A stretch of DNA of 64,000 bases from JAJFIE01 sp964344255 (GTDB taxonomy: Bacteria; Pseudomonadota; Alphaproteobacteria; Rhodospirillales; Casp-alpha2), in NCBI GenBank assembly GCA_964344255.1, contig CAYFMQ010000015.1:7721-71720 (forward strand), given 5' to 3'. The translations under genes were made by a program, and so were the position numbers. The notes beneath the pieces are model-generated. The model did not search any database, was not told where the DNA came from, and saw only the letters and a list, made by a program, of their open reading frames with translations. Positions 16,606-24,242 of this stretch are shown here, piece after piece; the stretch's first letter is position 1, and each line of letters starts with the position of its first letter.

Positions 16606-17415
16606 ATGATAAGGAACATGCTTATGCGGTCACTAATGGCCGTTTTCTTCGTGTATCTTTGCGCCTTTGCGCCCAAATCATATGCGGATGAGAAACTGGT
16701 CGTTTTCGCCGCTTCCAGCCTGACGGACGTGATGGCCGAGTTGGGCGATACCTTCGATCAGAAACACCAAACACAAACCGTGTTTTCGCTGGCGTCAACC
16801 TCCGTGCTGGCGCGCCAGATCAAGGATGGCGCGCCGGCGCATCTGTTTATTTCCGCGAATTCGGCTTGGATGGATGATGTCGTTGCCGCCGGCGCCGTGA
16901 TGCCGGAGTCAATCCGTGTGGTTGCCGGAAACCGCCTGATCCTGGTCGCGGCAAAGGACGATACGTTTCCCCTACCGACGGAAGAAACCCTGACGGCCGA
17001 TTACCCCCTGGCGACAGCAGCCCAAGGGCAACCCTTTGCTATTGGAAGTCCTGATCACGTACCGGCCGGAATGTATGCCCGCGAGGCGCTTCAGACCTTT
17101 GGACTGTGGGACGGAATCAAGAACCGCCTGATCCCCATGCCGAACGTCCGCGCCGTGATGGCGAATGTTGACCGCGGCGAGGTCGCTGGCGGAATTGTCT
17201 ATGCAAGCGATATGCGGTTTTCCATCAACGCCAGGATTGTCGGCCTGTTTCCTGAAACCTCTCACGCCCCGATCCGGTATCGTGCGGGCGTCGTAAACCA
17301 GCCCGAGGATGAAAAGACGCAAATTGACAAGGCAAAGGCGTTTCTGTCTTTTCTTCTGACGCCGGAAGCATCGAAGATATTCATGAAGTATGGATTTCTG
17401 CCACCGCCTGCATGA
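16606..17415 (+). CDS. modA: Molybdate ABC transporter, periplasmic binding protein
   Basis: Binds molybdate in the periplasm. A signal peptide spans about residues 1-27 (hydrophobic SLMAVFFVYLCAFAP, cleavage near SYA-DEK). The mature part begins LVVFAASSLTDVMAELGDTF, the ModA hallmark in which Ser residues contact the oxyanion, followed by FSLASTSVLARQI and HLFISANSAWMD. The C-terminus has the family's AKAFLSFLLTPEASKIFMKYGF. The ATG at 16624 has a better-spaced AAGGA and could be the true start, shortening the signal peptide by 6 residues. Its stop overlaps the modB start by 4 bases. Confidence 0.93.
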   Translation: MIRNMLMRSLMAVFFVYLCAFAPKSYADEKLVVFAASSLTDVMAELGDTFDQKHQTQTVFSLASTSVLARQIKDGAPAHLFISANSAWMDDVVAAGAVMPESIRVVAGNRLILVAAKDDTFPLPTEETLTADYPLATAAQGQPFAIGSPDHVPAGMYAREALQTFGLWDGIKNRLIPMPNVRAVMANVDRGEVAGGIVYASDMRFSINARIVGLFPETSHAPIRYRAGVVNQPEDEKTQIDKAKAFLSFLLTPEASKIFMKYGFLPPPA

Positions 17416-18155
17416 ACATAGCGTTGGTTAGACGGAATGATAGAGAACCCAGGACCAAGACGATGCCACAACTGACAGCCATGGAAATAGACGCCATCGC
17501 CCTGAGCCTGAAGGTATCCTCCATAGCAGTTATCGTATCCCTGCCCCTAGGGGTCCTTGTCGCCTGGGCGCTTGCCAGACGACGTTTCCCGGGCCGGATG
17601 ATCCTAGATGTCGTTGTGCACATGCCGCTGGTTCTGCCGCCGGTTGTCGTCGGCTACATGCTGCTTCTCACCTTTGGCCGGCAGGGCGTTGTCGGCAGTT
17701 TCCTGAACGATGTGTTTGGGATAACGGTCGCTTTTTCCTGGCGCGGTGCGGCCATCGCCGGGGCTGTCATGGCTTTTCCCCTGATGGTCAGGGCCATTCG
17801 TCTTTCCATCGAGAACATCGATACCGGCCTTGAACAAACAGCCCGGACTCTGGGGGCGTCACCATTTCGGGTGTTTTTCACCATAACGCTGCCTCTCGCG
17901 CTTCCCGGCCTGTTGACCGGCAGCCTGCTGGCCTTTGCCAGAAGCCTCGGTGAATTCGGTGCGACCATAGCCTTTGTTTCCAACATCCCCGGTGAAACCC
18001 AGACGATGCCGCTGGCGCTTTATGCCCTGATTAACTCTCCGGGTGGCGAACAAGGGGCTCTCAGGTTGGTTGTCGCCGCCATTGTGCTTTCTTTCGCCGC
18101 TCTCTTGATTTCCGAACTCCTGACGCGCCGCGTGTTCCGGCGATACGGTGCCTAG
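17412..18155 (+). CDS. modB: Molybdate ABC transporter permease
   Basis: Membrane subunit of the molybdate importer. The 247-residue protein has five to six helices, the VHMPLVLPPVVVGYMLLLTFG segment near residues 58-78, and the coupling EAA-type loop around residues 135-160 (EQTARTLGASPFRVFFTITLP). ARSLGEFGATIAFVSNIPGE follows, a ModB hallmark. The ATG at 17412 overlaps the modA stop; a second in-frame ATG at 17463 would remove a 17-residue hydrophilic leader and is also possible. ModC starts 3 bases after its stop. Confidence 0.93.
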   Translation: MNIALVRRNDREPRTKTMPQLTAMEIDAIALSLKVSSIAVIVSLPLGVLVAWALARRRFPGRMILDVVVHMPLVLPPVVVGYMLLLTFGRQGVVGSFLNDVFGITVAFSWRGAAIAGAVMAFPLMVRAIRLSIENIDTGLEQTARTLGASPFRVFFTITLPLALPGLLTGSLLAFARSLGEFGATIAFVSNIPGETQTMPLALYALINSPGGEQGALRLVVAAIVLSFAALLISELLTRRVFRRYGA

Positions 18156-18158
18156 GCC

Positions 18159-19256
18159 ATGTTCGATATCCACCTAAATCACACCGTGGGCGATCTCGGG
18201 CTGGCGGTTTCCCTGAAAAGCCAGGCCGGGCTGACCGCTTTGTTCGGCCGTTCAGGGTGCGGTAAAACCACCGTCATCAACATGCTGGCGGGCCTGGTCA
18301 AGCCCCAGTCAGGCTATATCAGGGTCGAGGAAAAGGTTCTCTTTAATTCTGATAACAACATAGACCTGCCGCCGGAACAGCGGCGCGTCGGTTATGTGTT
18401 TCAGGACGCGCGGCTGTTTCCGCACATGAACGTCAGGAAGAACCTGACCTATGGCATGGCCCTGCTGGAGAAACACCAGATCCGCCACAATCTGGCTGAG
18501 ATCGTTGACCTGCTGGCCCTCGGCCCCCTGCTCGACCGTCGGCCAGCAACTCTATCGGGAGGAGAAAAACAGCGGGTCGCCATCGGCCGGGCCCTGTTGT
18601 CGAGCCCCGATATCCTGTTGATGGACGAACCGCTGGCCTCCCTTGACGCCCAGCACAGGGCCGAGATTCTTCCCTTTATCGAGCAACTTCGCGATGAAGT
18701 CGGCGTGCCTATTCTGTATGTCAGTCATTCCCTGGAAGAAGTCATCCGTCTGGCCGATACCGTCGCCGTCATGTCGGACGGGAAAATCGCCGCCAGCGGC
18801 GACGTCGAGGAACTGATGTCGCGCCTTGATCTTAGGCCCTTGACCGGGCGCTATGAGGCGGGCGCCGTCATCAAGACAACGGTCGTGCGTCACGATGCCG
18901 AGAACGACCTGACGGAGCTTAACTGTAACGCGGGCACCTTTACGGTTCCCGGCATAACCTATCCCGTTGGTTCGGTCATACGATTGAGGATTCGGGCGCG
19001 TGATGTATCGATCGCCACGGAACGGCCTCAATCGACGAGCGTCCTCAATGTATTCAAGGGAACCATACGTGAGGTGGAAAAGGACGGTATTCCGTCACAA
19101 GCCGATATACTGATTGATATCGGTGAACCAATCATCGCCCGGGTAACACGCCGTTCGATCCGTGAGCTTGGACTTTCCGCCGGCAGGGAAGTCTATGTTA
19201 TGGTCAAGGCTGCATCCATCGACCGGCACAATACCGGGGTTCTGAAACACGGATAA
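18159..19256 (+). CDS. modC: Molybdate ABC transporter ATP-binding protein
   Basis: Energises molybdate import. The 365-residue protein has Walker A FGRSGCGKTT near residues 28-37, Q-loop VGYVFQDARLFPHM, signature LSGGEKQRVAIGRALLS, Walker B ILLMDEPLASLD and H-loop LYVSHSLEEV. The C-terminal ~70 residues form a Mop/TOBE domain (SVLNVFKGTIREVEKDG onward) that binds molybdate and lets the cell shut the transporter. It closes the modABC operon. No ModE gene or obvious Mo-box was seen in the window. Confidence 0.94.
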   Translation: MFDIHLNHTVGDLGLAVSLKSQAGLTALFGRSGCGKTTVINMLAGLVKPQSGYIRVEEKVLFNSDNNIDLPPEQRRVGYVFQDARLFPHMNVRKNLTYGMALLEKHQIRHNLAEIVDLLALGPLLDRRPATLSGGEKQRVAIGRALLSSPDILLMDEPLASLDAQHRAEILPFIEQLRDEVGVPILYVSHSLEEVIRLADTVAVMSDGKIAASGDVEELMSRLDLRPLTGRYEAGAVIKTTVVRHDAENDLTELNCNAGTFTVPGITYPVGSVIRLRIRARDVSIATERPQSTSVLNVFKGTIREVEKDGIPSQADILIDIGEPIIARVTRRSIRELGLSAGREVYVMVKAASIDRHNTGVLKHG

Positions 19257-19346
19257 GAAGCTGTAATCCCTGCGCTGTTAACCCTTCATCAACTCTGCCG
19301 GGGAATAATCAGCCAAGCTTAAATCAACAATCGGAAAGACAGCTAC

Positions 19347-19553
19347 ATGGCCACCTCATCAGAAATTTACAGAACGGCGCACCTGTTAATCGATACCTAC
19401 GGTGAAATGGCTCCTGTGGGCGCCGCCATCAAGGTCGATCAATGCCAACAGGTCGGCGATGAGACCGCCCGGAAGATCTGGCTCAAGGTCGTGGATGCTG
19501 TTGAGGAACTTATGGATGACGAGAGCATCCCCAAGGGCGCCATCATCAACTGA
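19347..19553 (+). CDS. Small hypothetical protein, DUF6961-like
   Basis: A 68-residue acidic helical protein. The pattern YRTAHLLIDTYGEMAPVGAA followed by VGDETARKIWLKVVDAVEEL resembles small alphaproteobacterial proteins grouped as DUF6961; this is recognition by eye. No membrane segment, signal or metal motif is visible. A GGAAAGA lies about 10 bases before the ATG. It is 90 bases after modC on the same strand and may be its own transcript. Function unknown. Confidence 0.65.
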   Translation: MATSSEIYRTAHLLIDTYGEMAPVGAAIKVDQCQQVGDETARKIWLKVVDAVEELMDDESIPKGAIIN

Positions 19554-19568
19554 TAAGCTGTTATTTGA

Positions 19569-19970
19569 TTAGTTCCTGGGCTGCGGCGCTATATAGACTT
19601 CACAATTAGAAAACCCGTCGTTAAAGAAATGATAGGTCATCTTATCTTCCGCCAGGCCGGTTGGATCATAAAGGTTCCAGTCTTTTGACGCGATACCGGT
19701 AATCGCCCTGCCCTCATTGCCGATAAAGGAAATAATATAGCGGTATTGTCTTTTCTGGCTGAACAGACGCTTTTGGCACGCTCTGGACAGCGTTGCGCTA
19801 AAGGCACCCACATTTTTGTATGGAATTGATGAGTATGCGTAAATGGCCTTGTCTGAGCGTTTGAAGGCTTCGGCCGGTGTCAGAGATACTAAAAATAGGG
19901 AGAAAACTGCCGTTATCAGCATGAATGACTGCTTCGGAATCGTTTGTTTTCCCTGTTTACGATCGGTCAT
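19569..19970 (-). CDS. Hypothetical exported protein
   Basis: A 133-residue protein with an N-terminal basic stretch and a hydrophobic segment (SFMLITAVFSLFLVSLTPAEA, residues 15-35) that looks like a signal peptide with AEA cleavage. The mature part of about 98 residues has two Cys (near residues 65 and 125) that could form a disulfide. No family was recognised. It converges on the DUF6961-like gene with a 15-base gap. Codon use looks less GC-rich than in the biosynthetic genes. Confidence 0.6.
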   Translation of the reverse strand: MTDRKQGKQTIPKQSFMLITAVFSLFLVSLTPAEAFKRSDKAIYAYSSIPYKNVGAFSATLSRACQKRLFSQKRQYRYIISFIGNEGRAITGIASKDWNLYDPTGLAEDKMTYHFFNDGFSNCEVYIAPQPRN

Positions 19971-20049
19971 TACTCTTTTCCCTTGGCATTAGACAAAAGA
20001 ATAGCGCCCAGCAAAACGCCGGTTCGCTAGGGCTGGATTTTGTAGCGCC

Positions 20050-20343
20050 CTAAATCTCTACATCAACCGCGGACCCTCTTTGATCTGGCTGCTCAGCAGC
20101 TTCAGCACTACTCGTGGTCGAATCATTAACGAACAGGTCAACGGCATGACCGCTGTTCCTGGCCCTTAACTCTTCATCCTCGCGTGCTTTCCGCTGGCGC
20201 TCAGCCTTCTCTTGCTCCTGGCGTGTGCGAATTTCTTCAGCAGTCTCTTCGAAATCTTCCTGCTGACGAATCGCAGTATCCATCGCCGTATAAGCAACAC
20301 TGCTTGGCCGCGGATCGACCGATTGTTGTAGTCTTTCTAACAT
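20050..20343 (-). CDS. Hypothetical charged helical protein
   Basis: A 97-residue hydrophilic protein. Residues 28-60 are almost entirely Glu, Gln, Arg and Lys (EETAEEIRTRQEQEKAERQR) and should form a coiled coil; the ends look disordered. It has no Cys, no signal and no membrane segment. An AGGAG lies immediately before the ATG at 20343, with short spacing. No family was recognised. An adaptor or cytoskeletal accessory role would fit the composition but is not shown. Confidence 0.55.
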   Translation of the reverse strand: MLERLQQSVDPRPSSVAYTAMDTAIRQQEDFEETAEEIRTRQEQEKAERQRKAREDEELRARNSGHAVDLFVNDSTTSSAEAAEQPDQRGSAVDVEI

Positions 20344-20495
20344 TCTCCTCGACCTTCTGCCGAAGATATACTCATGGCATTATTGCCACGGTACTGACAA
20401 TAAAGAATTTGTTAACATTTATCAAGATAGAAAATCAAATTTCTTGAAAAATAGGTTGGAAACGTTAACCTTTGTTAACGCGCCTCAAACGAACG

Positions 20496-20524
20496 AAGCC
20501 TTCCAGATAGGTACTGGAAGGCTT
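20496..20524 (-). terminator. Hairpin downstream of the zinc-ribbon gene
   Basis: AAGCCTTCCAG at 20496-20506 is perfectly complementary to CTGGAAGGCTT at 20514-20524, with a 7-base loop. It lies 34 bases downstream of the small zinc-ribbon gene. The minus-strand tail TTCGTTCGTTTG is only partly T-rich, so termination efficiency is uncertain. Confidence 0.55.
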
Positions 20525-20557
20525 GATCGTTACTTACAGAAATGCAGACAGAAAAGC

Positions 20558-20725
20558 TTAAGCAGCCTGCCCTTCTCGCCATGCCGCCGTTCCCTTGCAG
20601 GTCGTGCAGACACGTTCTCCGTAATGAGAAGAATTGAAAGTTTCACCACACATCAGACATTTCCGGGACTTTTTCTGGTCCGAGTAGTCGGCCGTTGGTT
20701 TCTTGGTATCACGAGATGAGGACAT
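20558..20725 (-). CDS. 55-residue zinc-ribbon protein
   Basis: A tiny gene: ATG at 20725, stop at 20558. The product MSSSRDTKKPTADYSDQKKS... carries C23-x2-C26 and C40-x2-C43, a classical four-Cys zinc ribbon, with a KKSRKCLMCGETF knuckle and RVCTTCKGTAAW. The upstream GGAGG overlaps the end of the preceding gene, whose TAA directly abuts this ATG, so the two are translationally coupled. DksA/TraR-type and ribosome-associated small zinc proteins look broadly similar, but no specific family is claimed. A role in nucleic-acid or ribosome binding is a guess from the basic, Cys4 composition. Confidence 0.75.
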   Translation of the reverse strand: MSSSRDTKKPTADYSDQKKSRKCLMCGETFNSSHYGERVCTTCKGTAAWREGQAA

Positions 20726-20917
20726 TTAAGCGGCCTCCTTAATTATTATGGACTGATTTGATGAAGTGTTCTTGTTCAACAAGGCCGAGCCAAGAACAAG
20801 AAGCTCGGCGGCTTCACGAAGAAGCTCAGCCGCTGTATCAGCGTCAGAAGCATCAGCGTCAGCGACTAATTTATCTGCGCTTTCAGCGAGATAAGTGATC
20901 ATATTGGCGCGTTCCAT
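20726..20917 (-). CDS. Small Ala/Glu-rich helical protein
   Basis: A 63-residue protein, MERANMITYLAESADKLVAD..., mostly helical with a repeated Ala/Asp/Glu pattern and a hydrophobic face. The ATG at 20917 has TAGGA 8 bases upstream; the TTG two codons earlier is too close to that site. Its stop codon directly abuts the zinc-ribbon start, so these two genes form a pico-operon. No family was recognised. It is acidic and could partner the basic zinc-ribbon protein. Confidence 0.6.
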   Translation of the reverse strand: MERANMITYLAESADKLVADADASDADTAAELLREAAELLVLGSALLNKNTSSNQSIIIKEAA

Positions 20918-20925
20918 AGCCAAAT

Positions 20926-21218
20926 TCCTACGTTAAGATGTACATATGGCGGTTATGTAACATAAATGAAATTTTTATGCAGCAATTTTTTGTGCAATGC
21001 AGCATTGCATATAGATCAACAGAGCAACAGTCTCCGAAATGTATCAATGAAGGTTTAGCTGAATACAGTGATTATATTACAATGGCCTGAAAAGTGGGGA
21101 AAAAAATCCATCGAAATGGTCATTTTTTTCAGAAACTTCGCTAATTTTTATCGTTTATGCGCAATGATCGGTTACATTTGCGGGCATACCGCCGTATTAC
21201 ACCGGACCAGGATATTCC
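20926..21218. other. Gene-free AT-rich region with a palindrome
   Basis: About 290 bases between divergent genes. No coding frame is convincing. It contains the perfect palindrome at 20993-21009 and presumably the promoters of the pico-operon (minus) and the DsbA-family gene (plus). Confidence 0.6.
20993..21009. promoter_or_regulatory. Perfect 17-base palindrome, possible operator
   Basis: TGCAATGCAGCATTGCA: arms TGCAATGC and GCATTGCA around one A. It lies about 75 bases upstream of the pico-operon and 210 bases before the DsbA-family gene. It could be a dimeric regulator site; the regulator is unknown. Confidence 0.4.
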
Positions 21219-21887
21219 ATGCAGATTGAGATTATTGCCGATATAACCTGTCCGTGGTGCTATATCGGCCTGAAACGGCTGATTTCTGCGATCGACATGC
21301 GGCCTAACTACCAGACCGCCTTTACCTGGCGGCCGTTCTTACTGAATCCAGACCTGCAGGATGGCAGTGTCGAACGTTATTACTACCTGTCACGCGTATT
21401 CGGGAATGAAAGCCGTATCCAACAGTTCCAAAGTGCGGTCGATTCTGCCGGAGAAGCAACCGGCATTCCCTTTGATTTCGAAAAAATAGACTTTACTCCC
21501 AGCTCCTTGAACGCGCATCGGTTGATCGACTTTGCAAGCGATCAAATCAGCCCTGTCATAGCAGCAGAGCATCTGTTCCGGTCATATTTTATCGATGGTG
21601 AAGACATCGGTGCGGTTGATACCCTTGTCCGGCTGGGCAAGGAAATCGGCCTGAATTCTAAGCGTTTGCGGGCTTATCTTGTATCAGACCGGGGCCGTCA
21701 GCAGGTATTGGATGAAAACGTAAAAATTCACCGTCTCGGTGTGAACGGCGTACCTGCTTTCGTCTTCGGGAAAAGGAACATCATGTCGGGGGCGCAGGAG
21801 CCGAACGCGTTACTAAATGTGCTCGATTATATTGCTGTATCGGAACGAATAGAGGAAAGTGAAGGCCTGTCGCCTGTCTTATCCTGA
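21219..21887 (+). CDS. DsbA-family thiol oxidoreductase (FrnE-like)
   Basis: A 222-residue thioredoxin-fold protein with helical insertion. It starts MQIEIIADITCPWCYIGLKR, giving a CPWC redox motif at residues 11-14, typical of the cytoplasmic FrnE/YwbO group. There is no signal peptide, so it acts in the cytosol. Near the C-terminus, GVNGVPAFVFGKRNIMSGAQ contains the cis-proline region and the SGAQ element of this group. An AGGA lies 7 bases before the ATG. The related 2-hydroxychromene-2-carboxylate isomerases lack a CxxC, so disulfide chemistry is more likely here. Confidence 0.85.
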   Translation: MQIEIIADITCPWCYIGLKRLISAIDMRPNYQTAFTWRPFLLNPDLQDGSVERYYYLSRVFGNESRIQQFQSAVDSAGEATGIPFDFEKIDFTPSSLNAHRLIDFASDQISPVIAAEHLFRSYFIDGEDIGAVDTLVRLGKEIGLNSKRLRAYLVSDRGRQQVLDENVKIHRLGVNGVPAFVFGKRNIMSGAQEPNALLNVLDYIAVSERIEESEGLSPVLS

Positions 21888-21916
21888 AGTCCAGCCCTAT
21901 CGAGTACCCGGCAACC

Positions 21917-22210
21917 ATGCGTAAGATATTCTTTTTAGCCCTTTCCCTGCCTATCGGAGTCGCGCTGACGGCCAGTATTGTCTGGCTTTTCGGCCTGGAA
22001 ATCGCTTCCGAGGAAAAATGGGTGAATTTCCCGGAAGGCTGGCGGATTTATGATCTTGTCATGAATGCAACGGCACTCATTTTCCTGCTGGGAAGCATTC
22101 ATACCGTCAACAAGGTGTTAAACGAGGTCTGGGGCTCAAAGACGGATAGCAAAGACAGGATCGTCGAAACCGGTGAAAAGAATCCCCCAGGCGGAGAAGC
22201 GGGGCGGTAA
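21917..22210 (+). CDS. Hypothetical small membrane protein
   Basis: A 97-residue protein with two membrane segments: about residues 4-25 (FFLALSLPIGVALTASIVWLF) and 45-63 (YDLVMNATALIFLLGSIHTV). The C-terminal ~25 residues are charged and soluble. It lies 29 bases after the DsbA-family gene and may share its transcript. No family was recognised. It is convergent with lpxB, and their ends are 6 bases apart. Confidence 0.6.
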   Translation: MRKIFFLALSLPIGVALTASIVWLFGLEIASEEKWVNFPEGWRIYDLVMNATALIFLLGSIHTVNKVLNEVWGSKTDSKDRIVETGEKNPPGGEAGR

Positions 22211-22218
22211 AGCCCGCT
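22198..22218. terminator. Weak hairpin between convergent gene ends
   Basis: AGCGGG at 22198-22203 pairs with CCCGCT at 22213-22218 around a 9-base loop. It overlaps the ends of the small membrane gene and of lpxB. There is no good U-tract on either side, so its function as a terminator is uncertain. Confidence 0.35.
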
Positions 22219-23395
22219 AATTCTTGTTCTGAACGACTCCGGCCAAGCGCAGGACCTCCCGGGCGGCAATGTTCGCGCCAATTTGTCCATCCCCTTCCCC
22301 ATCCGGCGTCAGCATTGCCCTGACCTGGGCGAAGGCGTCAAGCTGCATGGTACGGGCGTTTGCATTTTCAAGCAGGTTCACAAGGTCAGCGGACAGGATA
22401 TCGCTTGTGCAGTCTTCCTGAATACGTTCCGGCATGACCTCCCTGCCCATCAGGATGTTGACCAATGATTTATAGGGAATGGTGATCATGCGGCGGGCCA
22501 TGAAAGCCGTTAGAACGTTTACCTTATAGGCGATGACGCTGGGAACGCCCTGCACGGCCAGTTCAAGCGCAATTGTGCCGGATGCCGCAAGTGCGGCTGT
22601 AGAAGCGGCAAGCGCATCGAACTTGTCACGCTGGGATACGATCATGATCCGGGACGCATCGCCCAGCATCTCCTTGATCTCACCCGCAAGATGGGGAACC
22701 GCCGGGATCACGCCATGCAGTTCAGGTATCCGGGCCTGTAGTTTTGCAAACGTTTCGAGAAACACCGGCAGCAACCGCGTGACTTCTGATCGCCGGCTGC
22801 CCGGCAGGATACATAACAGAGGTGTCTTGTCATCCAGTTGGTGTTCGCGTCGGAACAGATCCCCTTCCCCCGTTTCAACAGACATCACGGGGTGGCCGAC
22901 AAATGTCGTCGGCAGACCTTCCTTTTCAAAATAAGGCGGCTCGAAAGGCAACAGGGCGAAGAGATGATCATAAAGACCGGCGATCTTTGCCGCACGGCCG
23001 GGACGCCAGGCCCACACGCTTGGCGCCACGAAATGGGCAAGGGGTATATCGCGCCCCTTGAGGCGTTTGGCGACACGAAAACTGAAGTCGGGTGAATCGA
23101 CGGTTACGACCACATCCGGTTTACGCGCCATGATATTTCCGGCTGTCTCAGCGATGCGTTTCAGCAGCAGCCTCAGCTTCGGCAGGACTTCCGCTATCCC
23201 CATAACGCTCAGGTCGCTCATGGCGAACAGGCTGTCTATGCCGCGGCTTGTCATTTCCGGGCCGCCGATACCGGCAAATCGTGCGCCGGGGCATTCCGCT
23301 TTGATTGCGTCCATGAGGCTCGCCGCAAGGTTATCGCCCGAAGCTTCACCGGCGACGATGTAGATCAATGGCGATTGTGTCGGTTGCTCAGCCAT
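22217..23395 (-). CDS. lpxB: Lipid-A-disaccharide synthase
   Basis: Joins UDP-diacylglucosamine and lipid X to form the lipid A disaccharide. The 392-residue GT19 enzyme begins PLIYIVAGEASGDNLAASLM and carries DLSVMGIAEVLPKL, PDVVVTVDSPDFSFRVAKRL, VAPSVWAWRPGRA, PFEPPYFEK and LLCILPGSRRSEV, all family hallmarks. The start at 23395 (MAEQPTQS) overlaps the lpxI stop by 8 bases; a longer frame to 23503 runs through lpxI and is rejected. It is the last gene of the rpsB-lpxB supercluster. Confidence 0.95.
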   Translation of the reverse strand: MAEQPTQSPLIYIVAGEASGDNLAASLMDAIKAECPGARFAGIGGPEMTSRGIDSLFAMSDLSVMGIAEVLPKLRLLLKRIAETAGNIMARKPDVVVTVDSPDFSFRVAKRLKGRDIPLAHFVAPSVWAWRPGRAAKIAGLYDHLFALLPFEPPYFEKEGLPTTFVGHPVMSVETGEGDLFRREHQLDDKTPLLCILPGSRRSEVTRLLPVFLETFAKLQARIPELHGVIPAVPHLAGEIKEMLGDASRIMIVSQRDKFDALAASTAALAASGTIALELAVQGVPSVIAYKVNVLTAFMARRMITIPYKSLVNILMGREVMPERIQEDCTSDILSADLVNLLENANARTMQLDAFAQVRAMLTPDGEGDGQIGANIAAREVLRLAGVVQNKN

Positions 23396-24242
23396 CGGCG
23401 AGGATATCCTCCACGTTAACGCCAAGAACGAACAGGCCCAGCCGGTCGGCTTCCCTGATGACGTTTTCCTTATCAAGGATAATCGAGCCCTCGGCCTCGA
23501 CAACGATGCCGGACAGTCCCGCGTCAGTGGCGTTTATCACAGTATTTACGCCGATTGCCGGCAGGTCGGCCCGGCGTTCTTGTCCGGGCTTCGCCACTTT
23601 CGCAAGGACGCCTGATCGATCCGGGCGGGATGAGATTTCCTGGTTCGCGCCCAGCTTCGTCAACAGAGCATCGGTTCCTTCCTCGTCTTCCAGTCCGATG
23701 ATGCTTCCATGGCGCGCCACGGCGGCTTGGCCGGCATCCCGGGCACCGAGGTCATAGGCGGCTCGAACGGCCGTCCTGATATCGGCCTTATCGCTATCCG
23801 TCGGCGTTATGGCACCGATCTTGCCAAGTGGCGAGAGAAGATGTCCGGCCACGTCCTTGACGCCGACAACACGAAACCCTTCTTCGCTCTCAAGCGTTTT
23901 GACCAAAACCGTGAGCAGACCGTCATCGCCCAAGGCCATTATACCGCTTCTTCGGACAAGAAACTTGGCGCCCCACATATCGGGTCGCAAGGCTGCCATT
24001 GACGGCCGCCTGATGGAGCCGGCGAGAATGATTTCCTCAACCCCGTTATCCCTGAGCGCCTTCAACATACGTCCGGCCGCGCCGAGACGGACGACCAGGT
24101 GATCCGTGTCGCTACAGAGTTCAGGGTCGGCCTGGTCTTCGAAAGCGACAACGAAAAAGGGCCTTCCGGTACGTTTGCAGGTATCGATGATATCGGCAGG
24201 CAGGCGCCCGCCTCCTGCTAGGATGCCGAGTTTAGGCTGCAT
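23388..24242 (-). CDS. lpxI: UDP-2,3-diacylglucosamine diphosphatase LpxI
   Basis: Hydrolyses UDP-2,3-diacylglucosamine to lipid X. LpxI replaces LpxH in most alphaproteobacteria. The protein of 284 residues begins MQPKLGILAGGGRLPADII and has EEIILAGSIRRPS and, near the C-terminus, INATDAGLSGIVVEAEGSII, typical of the family (formerly DUF1009). The start at 24242 overlaps the lpxA stop; a frame extended to 24338 has no support. It overlaps lpxB by 8 bases, so the three lpx genes are translationally coupled. Confidence 0.94.
   Translation of the reverse strand: MQPKLGILAGGGRLPADIIDTCKRTGRPFFVVAFEDQADPELCSDTDHLVVRLGAAGRMLKALRDNGVEEIILAGSIRRPSMAALRPDMWGAKFLVRRSGIMALGDDGLLTVLVKTLESEEGFRVVGVKDVAGHLLSPLGKIGAITPTDSDKADIRTAVRAAYDLGARDAGQAAVARHGSIIGLEDEEGTDALLTKLGANQEISSRPDRSGVLAKVAKPGQERRADLPAIGVNTVINATDAGLSGIVVEAEGSIILDKENVIREADRLGLFVLGVNVEDILADG

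Noticed and set aside
20444..20719. 91-codon plus-strand frame near 20.5 kb
   Set aside because: It lies opposite the zinc-ribbon gene and across a hairpin; the minus-strand small gene has a far better ribosome-binding site and a Cys4 motif.
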